Part shown: positions 1 to 5,065 of the stretch, one piece after another
Layout of the letters: each line of letters starts with the position of its first letter
Numbering within the stretch: position 1 is the stretch's first letter
Origin: REEB85 sp018971455
GTDB lineage: Bacteria > Pseudomonadota > Alphaproteobacteria > Acetobacterales > Acetobacteraceae
Assembly (NCBI GenBank): GCA_028871195.1
Contig: JAGWNT010000150.1
Span: forward strand, 1 to 5,065
DNA length: 5,065 nt
Direction: 5' to 3'
Program-made: the position numbers and the translations under genes
The notes under the pieces: model-generated
Databases searched by the model: none
What the model was told of the DNA's origin: nothing
The model's input: the letters and a program-made list of their open reading frames with translations, nothing else

Positions 1-760
1 TCCGCGCGCCGGCCTCGTCTCGCCGGAGCACGCCGTGCGCACGCAGCTGCGCCTCGCCGAGGAGGCCGGCACGCAGCTGCAATTCGGCACGGATGTGCGG
101 GCCTGGTCGGCCGGCCCGCACGGCGTCGTCGTGCGGACCGATGGCGCGAGCTTTCAGGCCGACCGCCTCGTCCTCTGCGCCGGTGCCTGGGCGCCCGGCC
201 TGCTGGCGGGCCACGGGCTGCGCCTCAAGGTGCAGCGCCAGGTGCAGCACTGGTTCGACATCCCCGCGGCCCGCGCGGCGGCCTTCGCGCCCGGGAATTT
301 CCCGATCCATGTCTGGGACGACCGGCAGCTTTTCTACGCCATGCCGATGATCGACGGCCCGGGCGGCGGGCTCAAATGCTGCCTGGAGCTGGACCCGCCG
401 GCGATCGATCCCGACCGGCTCGATCGCGCCATCTCCGCGGCCGAGATCGCGCAGGTGCAATCCGTGCTGGAGGCCCGCCTGCCCGGGTTGGGCGGGCGGT
501 GGCTGCGCGGCGCCGTGTGCATGTATGCCGCCAGCGCGGATAACCGCTTCATCATCGGCGCCCTGCCGGGCTCGCCCCGCACGATCATCGCCAGCGGCCT
601 TGGCGGGCACGGCTTCAAATTCACCCCGGCCATCGGCGAGCTGGTCGCCGACCTCGTGGCCGGCCAGGGCGAGGATCTCGCCGCGCGGCTGGCGCCGTTC
701 GACCCGCTGCGCCGCGTCGACGGCGCAGCCCTCTGCCACGCGGCCCCCCGCCCGGCTTGA
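1..760 (+). CDS. FAD-dependent amine oxidase, monomeric sarcosine oxidase / N-methyltryptophan oxidase (MSOX/MTOX) family, 5' end cut off
   Basis: This flavoenzyme likely oxidises a secondary amine (an N-methyl amino acid or similar), passing electrons to O2 and releasing H2O2. The frame is open from base 2 to the TGA at 758-760, giving 252 visible residues of a family usually near 370-390. The N-terminal third with the dinucleotide-binding GxGxxG is therefore outside the window. A GTG at 35 is internal, because good family sequence (AGLVSPEHAVR) precedes it. Visible signatures are the strand LVLCAGAWAP, a Lys at 374-376 (GLKCC) matching the active-site Lys of MSOX, and VCMYAASADNRFIIG, whose Cys (518-520) matches the cysteine that binds FAD covalently in this family. 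GLGGHGFKF follows, with a second conserved Lys at 617-619. The exact substrate cannot be read from sequence. Four residues after the first Lys there is Glu, where I recall MSOX having His, so sarcosine itself is not assured. It converges on the phosphoribosyltransferase gene. Confidence 0.88.
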   Translation, partial: PRAGLVSPEHAVRTQLRLAEEAGTQLQFGTDVRAWSAGPHGVVVRTDGASFQADRLVLCAGAWAPGLLAGHGLRLKVQRQVQHWFDIPAARAAAFAPGNFPIHVWDDRQLFYAMPMIDGPGGGLKCCLELDPPAIDPDRLDRAISAAEIAQVQSVLEARLPGLGGRWLRGAVCMYAASADNRFIIGALPGSPRTIIASGLGGHGFKFTPAIGELVADLVAGQGEDLAARLAPFDPLRRVDGAALCHAAPRPA

Positions 761-767
761 TGAAGCC
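754..767. terminator. Small hairpin at the convergent junction, possible bidirectional terminator
   Basis: GGCTT, loop GATG, AAGCC form a perfect 5-bp stem. It lies across the TGA of the oxidase gene (758-760) and touches the TAG of the opposing phosphoribosyltransferase gene (767-769). A second AAGCC at 769-773 could pair with GGCTT instead. There is no T-tract on either side, so this is not a classical intrinsic terminator. It is listed because no other candidate exists in the 6-base gap between the two genes. Confidence 0.2.
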
Positions 768-1924
768 TAAGCCTGCCGCTTGCGGTCGCCGTTCCGCCGC
801 AGCAGAAACTCGCGCCCGACCTTGACCATCGGCACGCCGTCATATTCGACGATATCCGCCGTGGCGTAGGTCTCGCTCCACACTTCGGGAATGAAGCTGC
901 CGGTGCCCACCAGGTCGATCGGCGCGCGGGCATCGGCCATGACGCGGCACTTGTCCACGCCAAAGCCGGAGGAGGCGATGATGCGCACCTTCCCGAATCC
1001 TGCCGCGTCCAGCGCCTCGCGCATGCGCCAGAGCGCGGCGGCCGACACGCCGGTGCCGACCAGGTAGCGCAGCTCGGTGTCGCTGCGGTAGCGGCGGATG
1101 GCGCCGGGCGCGTGGCGCTCCAGCACGGCATAACTCTCCGCCGGGTCCAGCCCCTCGAGGAAGCGGCCACCATGGGTGTCGAGCCGCACGGCGAGGCTCC
1201 CGGCCGCCGCGAGGTCGGGAAAGCGGCGGCAGACGGCCAGCCCGTCGCTCACCTCGCGCCCGAAATAATCCACCAGCACCGTCAGCGCCTCGGCCGGGAA
1301 GGTCTCGTGGAACATCTCGGCGGCGCGCACGGTGGAGCCGGCATAGCCGATCAGCGCATGCGGCATGGTGCCGCGCCCGGCGGGCGCCCCGAACCAGTGC
1401 GCCGTGCCGTCATTGGCGTTGCCGACGAAGCCCTTCGCCCCCTCCTTGCAGGCCGCGGCGCTGCCGACCGCCGCCGCGTAGGCCATCATCTCCTGCATCT
1501 CGGCCCCGGCGCAGTGGCGCGCCTCCATCGCCAGGAACGCGACCGATGGCAGCGCCAGACACATCTGGTAGGCGTTGTGCGCGGCGACGCAGGGGGCGCC
1601 GATCTTCTGCAGCATGAGCGTCTCGAGGTCGGACAGCTCGCTGAGCCGGCCCGCGATGTACACCAGCGGCTCGCCCGCGCCGACCCAGGCGCCCTCGGGG
1701 TGCGTCACGTCGATATCGAATGTGGTGGCCCGCTCGGCGGCGACCGTGGCGAGCCATTCCAGCATCAGCCGGGGCGCCGAAATCACCGGCCGGCGCAGGA
1801 ACACCGCGTAGGTCACGTGCCGGTCGCCGAAGCGGGAGACGATGGCGCGGGTGCGGTTGAAATAGACGTCCGTGCGGGCTGCGATGTCCGCGGCCAGGGT
1901 CGGCGGGCGCGGCGTGTCGTCCAT
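767..1924 (-). CDS. Nicotinate phosphoribosyltransferase-like protein (NAD salvage)
   Basis: It probably joins nicotinate to PRPP, with ATP, to give nicotinate mononucleotide in the cytoplasmic Preiss-Handler NAD salvage route. The protein has 385 residues. The N-terminus has TDVYFNRT (residues 18-25), the family's opening substrate-loop motif. GTMPHA at 185-190 carries His189, aligned with the histidine phosphorylated in PncB enzymes (GTxAH). RLDTHGGR at 247-254 replaces the RIDSGD form of E. coli-type PncB and resembles the RLDT form of archaeal-type enzymes. IIASSGFG (315-322) and LVGTGSF (338-344) look like the C-terminal phosphate-binding loops. The ATG at 1924 is the natural start: it lies 5 bases after the DAHP synthase stop, and further upstream this frame only shadows that gene. 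There is no clear Shine-Dalgarno sequence, so coupling to the upstream gene is likely. Length and motifs differ from classical PncB (about 400-435 residues). A related base such as nicotinamide is possible as the substrate. Confidence 0.85.
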   Translation of the reverse strand: MDDTPRPPTLAADIAARTDVYFNRTRAIVSRFGDRHVTYAVFLRRPVISAPRLMLEWLATVAAERATTFDIDVTHPEGAWVGAGEPLVYIAGRLSELSDLETLMLQKIGAPCVAAHNAYQMCLALPSVAFLAMEARHCAGAEMQEMMAYAAAVGSAAACKEGAKGFVGNANDGTAHWFGAPAGRGTMPHALIGYAGSTVRAAEMFHETFPAEALTVLVDYFGREVSDGLAVCRRFPDLAAAGSLAVRLDTHGGRFLEGLDPAESYAVLERHAPGAIRRYRSDTELRYLVGTGVSAAALWRMREALDAAGFGKVRIIASSGFGVDKCRVMADARAPIDLVGTGSFIPEVWSETYATADIVEYDGVPMVKVGREFLLRRNGDRKRQA

Positions 1925-1929
1925 GCCGG

Positions 1930-3312
1930 CTACTGCGCCGCGACGGACGGGGTATGCGCGGGCACCCGGCGCGCCTTCAGCTCCTCGGCCACCAAGAAGG
2001 CGAGTTCCAGCGATTGCTCGGCATTCAGCCGCGGGTCGCAGAAGGTCTCGTAACGCTCCGCGAGGTTGAGCATGGTGAGCCCATGGGCGCCGCCGATGCA
2101 CTCGGTCACTTCGCGCCCGGTCATCTCCACATGCACGCCGCCGGCCCAGCTTCCCTCGGCGGAATGGGCATCGAAGAAGGCGCGCACCTCGGCGAGAATG
2201 GCGTCGAAGCTGCGGGTCTTGAGGCCGCCATTGCTGGAGATGGTGTTGCCGTGCATCGGGTCGCACAGCCACACCACGCGCCGGCCGGCCCGCTGCACCG
2301 CGCGCAGCAGCGGCGGCAGCAGGCGCTCGACCTTCTCCGCCCCCATGCGGCTGATCAGCGTCAGCCGCCCCGGTTCATCGGCGGGGTTGAGCGCGTCGAT
2401 CAGGCGCAGCAGGTCGTCGGCCTCCGTCGTGGGGCCGACCTTCAGCCCGATCGGGTTCTTCACCCCGCGCAGGAACTCGACATGCGCGCCGTCAACCTGG
2501 CGCGTGCGATCGCCGATCCACAGGAAATGGGCGGAGCAGGCGTACCAGTCGCCGGAGGTGGAATCGACGCGCGTCAGCGCCTGCTCGTAGGGCAGCAGCA
2601 GCGCCTCGTGGCTGGTGTAGAAATCGGTCTCATGGATCTGCGGCGTGTTGCGGCTGGTGATGCCGCAGGCCTGCATGAAGGCCAGCGTCTCGTCGATGCG
2701 GTGGGCGAGGTCGGCATAGCGGTCGGCCAGCGGCGAGCGGGCGACGAAGCCGAGGTTCCAGCGATGCACCTCGTGCAGGTCGGCATAGCCGCCGGAGGCG
2801 AAGGCGCGCAGCAGATTGAGCGTGCCGGCGGACTGGAAATACCCGGTCTCCATGCGCGCCGGATCGGGGATCCGCGCCTCGGCGGTGAATTCCGGGCCAT
2901 TGATGATATCGCCGCGATAGCTGGGCAGGGTCTGGCCGTCCACCGTCTCGGTGTCGGAGCTGCGCGGCTTGGCGAACTGGCCGGCCATGCGGCCGAGCTT
3001 CACCACCGGAACGGACGCGCCGAAGGTCAGCACCACGGCCATTTGCAGCAGCACGCGGAAGGTGTCGCGGATGATGTTGGCGGTGAAGTCGGTGTAGCTC
3101 TCAGCGCAGTCGCCGCCCTGCAGCACGAAGGCGCGCCCCTCGGCGGCCAGCGCCAGGGCCGCCTTCAGCCGGCGCGCCTCGCCGGCAAAAACCAGCGGCG
3201 GATAGCGCCGCAGCCGGTCCTCCGCCTGCGCGAGGCGGGCGGCATCCGGATAGGTGGGCGCCTGGCGGATCGGGCGGCCGCGCCAGGTATCAGGGGTCCA
3301 TTGGGCGTTCAT
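1930..3312 (-). CDS. Class II 3-deoxy-D-arabino-heptulosonate-7-phosphate (DAHP) synthase
   Basis: This enzyme condenses phosphoenolpyruvate with erythrose 4-phosphate to DAHP, the first step of the shikimate pathway to aromatic amino acids. The protein has 460 residues, a typical full length. Conserved blocks in order are QGGDCAE (65-71, metal ligand Cys69), KLGRMAGQFAKPRS (105-118), YRGDIING (132-139), AGTLNLLRAFA (162-172), SAHFLWIGDRTR (260-271), NPIGLKVGPT (286-295), SRMG (321-324), DPMHGN (351-356, His354), HVEMTG (394-399, Glu396) and DPRLN (426-430, Asp426). Cys69, His354, Glu396 and Asp426 match the Mycobacterium tuberculosis metal ligands Cys87, His369, Glu411 and Asp441 at a steady offset of 15-18. 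This indicates the long form, which includes the region used for aromatic amino acid feedback in that enzyme. The start MNAQWTPDTW fits the family N-terminus. The symbols aroF, aroG and aroH are used inconsistently for this class, so none is given. It sits 70 bases after gor and 5 bases before the phosphoribosyltransferase gene. Confidence 0.97.
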   Translation of the reverse strand: MNAQWTPDTWRGRPIRQAPTYPDAARLAQAEDRLRRYPPLVFAGEARRLKAALALAAEGRAFVLQGGDCAESYTDFTANIIRDTFRVLLQMAVVLTFGASVPVVKLGRMAGQFAKPRSSDTETVDGQTLPSYRGDIINGPEFTAEARIPDPARMETGYFQSAGTLNLLRAFASGGYADLHEVHRWNLGFVARSPLADRYADLAHRIDETLAFMQACGITSRNTPQIHETDFYTSHEALLLPYEQALTRVDSTSGDWYACSAHFLWIGDRTRQVDGAHVEFLRGVKNPIGLKVGPTTEADDLLRLIDALNPADEPGRLTLISRMGAEKVERLLPPLLRAVQRAGRRVVWLCDPMHGNTISSNGGLKTRSFDAILAEVRAFFDAHSAEGSWAGGVHVEMTGREVTECIGGAHGLTMLNLAERYETFCDPRLNAEQSLELAFLVAEELKARRVPAHTPSVAAQ

Positions 3313-3317
3313 GGCAC

Positions 3318-3371
3318 ATTCTATCCACTGAAACGGCCGGTTTGGCTACCGATACTGCTCCCGCCGGTCAA
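3318..3371 (-). promoter_or_regulatory. Possible promoter elements in the gor / DAHP synthase gap
   Basis: The 70-base gap (3313-3382) is the only inter-gene space big enough for a promoter in the - strand gene run. Read on the - strand, it holds TTGACC (3371-3366) followed after 17 bases by a poor TAGCCA. Separately, TAGAAT (3323-3318), five of six bases of a -10 box, ends 5 bases before the ATG. Use of the latter would give a leaderless message starting at or next to the ATG, but no good -35 lies 16-18 bases upstream of it. CCGGT/ACCGG (3364-3375) is a small inverted repeat overlapping the TTGACC. Shine-Dalgarno support for the ATG is weak. All of this is suggestive only. Confidence 0.18.
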
Positions 3372-3382
3372 CCGGAACCTGC

Positions 3383-4774
3383 CTATTCCGCCGCCGCCGC
3401 GCGCTCGCCCGCCACGCGCGTGCGGGTGCGCAGGGTGACGAACTCTTCAGCCGCTGTCGGATGGATGCCCACCGTGCGGTCGAAATCGGCCTTGGTGGCG
3501 CCGGCATTGATGGCGACCGACAGGCCCTGGATGATCTCCGGCGCGTCCTCGCCCAGCATATGCGCGCCGAGCACGCGCCCGCTCGCCTGATCGACCACCA
3601 GCTTCATCACTGTCCGGCGCGCCCGCCCGCTCAGCGTGTGGCGCATCGGCGTGAAGCGGGCGAGGTAGATGTCCGCCGGCCCCAGCTTCGCCGCCTCCGC
3701 CTCGGTCAGCCCCACCGTGCCGATCGGCGGGCTGGAGAACACCGCGGTGGCCACCCGGTCGAGGTGCCAGTGCCGCGGCCCGGCGCCGAACAGCCGCTCG
3801 GCCAGCGCGTGGCCCTCGGCGATGGCCACCGGGGTGAGGTTCAGCCGGTCGGTCACGTCCCCGATGGCATAAATGCTCTCGGCCGAGCTGCGCCCGGCGG
3901 CGTCCACCGTCACCGCGCCGAACCCGTCAGTCTCCACACCCGCCGCCGCCAGCCCGAGGCCTTCGGTGTAGGCGGCGCGGCCGATGGCGGCGAAAACCAG
4001 GTCGGCATCGATCATCGTGCCATCGGCCAGGTGCACGCGCCGTCCCTCGCCGATCGCCTCGACGGAGGCGATGGTCTTGCCGGCATGCAGCGTGATGCCG
4101 CCCGCCGCCAGCGCCTCGGCCAGCCCTTCGCGCAGATCCTCGTCGAAGCCGCGCAGCGGCAGGGCCTGGCGATAGACGAGATCGACCTGCGCGCCGAGAC
4201 CGGCGAAGATGCCGGCGAATTCCACGGCGATGTAGCCGCCGCCGAGAATCGTCACCCGCTCGGGCAGGCGGGGCAGGGAAAAGGCGTCGTCGGAGACGAT
4301 GCAATGCTCCGCCCCCGGGAAGGCCGGGCGCACCGGCCGGCCGCCGGTGGCGATGACGATGTGCCGCGCGGTGATCCGCTGCCCGCCGACATCGAGCGTG
4401 TGCGCGTCGAGGAACACCGCGCGGGCCTCGAACACCGTGCAGCCGGCATTGTCCATCAGCCGGCGATAGGCGCCGTTGAGCCGGCTGATTTCCTGATCCT
4501 TGGCGGCGATGAAGCGCGCCCAGTCATGCGCGCCCCTTTGGCTGCTCCAGCCGAAACCCCGGCTGTCCTCGGCGGCCGCGCCGTACTCGGCGGCCATCAC
4601 CATCAGCTTCTTCGGCACGCAGCCGATGTTGACGCAGGTGCCGCCCCAGAACCGCTCCTCGGCCACGCCGACGCGCGCGCCGAGGCCGGCGGCGATGCGC
4701 GCGCAGCGCACGCCGCCCGACCCGCCGCCGATGACGAACAGGTCGAAATCATACGGCACGGCCGTGGCGCTCAA
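3383..4774 (-). CDS. gor: Glutathione-disulfide reductase (NADPH)
   Basis: This cytoplasmic FAD enzyme reduces glutathione disulfide to glutathione with NADPH, keeping the thiol pool reduced. At 463 residues from the TTG it has family length. Features in order are the FAD-binding GGGSGG (16-21), the redox-active disulfide CVNIGC (47-52), IATGGRP (141-147), the NADPH-binding GGGYIAVEFAG (178-188), YAIGDVT (302-308) and the dimer-interface catalytic HPTAAEE (438-444, His438). YRQALPLRGFD (201-211) keeps the two arginines (202, 208) that bind the 2'-phosphate of NADPH. This, with the YIAVEFAG context, supports glutathione reductase over dihydrolipoamide dehydrogenase, which prefers NAD, and over mercuric reductase. 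The likely start is TTG at 4774, overlapping the upstream TGA by 4 bases (TTGA). A GTG at 4759 (residue 6) is an alternative that keeps every motif. The tail is Ala-rich and ends at a TAG at 3385-3383. Confidence 0.95.
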   Translation of the reverse strand: MSATAVPYDFDLFVIGGGSGGVRCARIAAGLGARVGVAEERFWGGTCVNIGCVPKKLMVMAAEYGAAAEDSRGFGWSSQRGAHDWARFIAAKDQEISRLNGAYRRLMDNAGCTVFEARAVFLDAHTLDVGGQRITARHIVIATGGRPVRPAFPGAEHCIVSDDAFSLPRLPERVTILGGGYIAVEFAGIFAGLGAQVDLVYRQALPLRGFDEDLREGLAEALAAGGITLHAGKTIASVEAIGEGRRVHLADGTMIDADLVFAAIGRAAYTEGLGLAAAGVETDGFGAVTVDAAGRSSAESIYAIGDVTDRLNLTPVAIAEGHALAERLFGAGPRHWHLDRVATAVFSSPPIGTVGLTEAEAAKLGPADIYLARFTPMRHTLSGRARRTVMKLVVDQASGRVLGAHMLGEDAPEIIQGLSVAINAGATKADFDRTVGIHPTAAEEFVTLRTRTRVAGERAAAAE

Positions 4775-5065
4775 TTTCCGATGCCCCCGAGTGCCAGGTA
4801 TTTCACCTCGAGATATTCCTCGATGCCGTAATGCGAGCCCTCGCGCCCGAGACCGGAGGATTTCATGCCGCCGAACGGCGCCACCTCGGTCGAGATGATC
4901 CCCTCGTTGATGCCGATGATGCCGTATTCGAGCGCCTCGGCGACGCGGAAGATGCGCCCCACGTCGCGGGCATAGAAATACGAGGCAAGGCCGAACTCGG
5001 TGTCGTTGGCCAGCGCGATCGCCTCGGCCTCGGTCCTGAAGCGGAACAGCGGCGCCACCGGGCCG
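4771..5065 (-). CDS. gabD: Succinate-semialdehyde dehydrogenase, C-terminal part only (5' end beyond the window)
   Basis: This aldehyde dehydrogenase family enzyme likely oxidises succinate semialdehyde to succinate with NAD(P)+, the last step of GABA breakdown. Only the last 97 residues are visible out of about 480. The catalytic Cys, the general-base Glu and the cofactor-binding fold lie outside the window. The visible part opens in GPVAPLFRF, a block typical of GabD proteins. It continues through the conserved ANDTEFGLASYFYARD, GIIGINEG, APFGGMKSSGLGREGS and GIEEYLEVKY blocks. The frame runs unbroken into the window edge, and the GTG at 5058 is an internal Val, not a start. The stop TGA at 4773-4771 overlaps the gor start, so the two genes are probably co-translated. 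Substrate assignment rests on C-terminal resemblance alone. A related semialdehyde or aldehyde substrate remains possible. Confidence 0.88.
   Translation of the reverse strand, partial: GPVAPLFRFRTEAEAIALANDTEFGLASYFYARDVGRIFRVAEALEYGIIGINEGIISTEVAPFGGMKSSGLGREGSHYGIEEYLEVKYLALGGIGN

Noticed and set aside
39..80. 12-base direct repeat GCACGCAGCTGC at 39-50 and 69-80
   Set aside because: Both copies are in the same coding frame and encode the same Thr-Gln-Leu within a helix-like stretch of the oxidase. There are no further copies and no sign of a mobile element or binding array.
763..774. Tandem AAGCCT AAGCCT at the convergent junction
   Set aside because: Two six-base copies are too short to mean anything on their own. 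They are mentioned only because they offer alternative pairing for the hairpin.
1112..2053. A 313-codon open frame on the + strand opposite the phosphoribosyltransferase gene
   Set aside because: It is an antisense shadow with Arg/Gly/His-rich composition and no family resemblance. The - strand frame has clear enzyme motifs.
1925..2272. Upstream extension of the phosphoribosyltransferase frame by 116 codons
   Set aside because: It lies wholly inside the DAHP synthase gene in another frame and is Arg-rich without family sequence. The ATG at 1924 fits the homologous N-terminus.
1954..3438. A 494-codon open frame on the + strand opposite the DAHP synthase gene
   Set aside because: It is the antisense shadow of a certain gene in GC-rich DNA, where stop codons are rare. 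The translation is low-complexity (rich in Gly, Ala, Arg, Gln and His) with no recognisable domain.
3461..4831. A 456-codon open frame on the + strand opposite glutathione reductase
   Set aside because: It has the same cause: it mirrors gor, has biased composition and no known motif, and runs across the gor-gabD junction.

Overview
The window is a densely packed, GC-rich stretch of chromosome (roughly two-thirds G+C by eye) holding five protein-coding genes, two of them cut by the window ends. I see no RNA genes, mobile elements, CRISPR arrays or long non-coding stretches. The largest gap between genes is 70 bases. Protein content suggests an alphaproteobacterium: a long-form class II DAHP synthase, a rhizobial-type glutathione reductase and an alphaproteobacterial-looking nicotinate phosphoribosyltransferase. 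This placement is an inference from family resemblance; I cannot name a genus.

Layout. Bases 1-760 on the + strand are the C-terminal two-thirds of a monomeric sarcosine oxidase / N-methyltryptophan oxidase-like flavoprotein whose start lies upstream. Facing it tail-to-tail, with only 6 bases between the stop codons, is a four-gene run on the - strand that enters from the right edge. In transcription order it holds: the C-terminus of a succinate-semialdehyde dehydrogenase (right edge to 4771), glutathione reductase (4774-3383, overlapping by 4 bases), class II DAHP synthase (3312-1930, after a 70-base gap) and a nicotinate phosphoribosyltransferase-like gene (1924-767, after 5 bases).

How the genes fit together. 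The dehydrogenase and glutathione reductase are probably translationally coupled. The DAHP synthase and phosphoribosyltransferase are probably coupled as well. The 70-base gap between the pairs could hold a promoter, so this may be one operon or two adjoining ones. The four - strand products do not form one textbook pathway: succinate semialdehyde oxidation, glutathione reduction, the first committed step of aromatic amino acid synthesis and NAD salvage. NAD(P) supply and use is a loose common thread, but that is speculation. Nothing here looks like a new system. The most notable points are the tight DAHP synthase / phosphoribosyltransferase pairing, the TTG start inside the upstream stop overlap, and a hairpin spanning both stop codons at the convergent junction.
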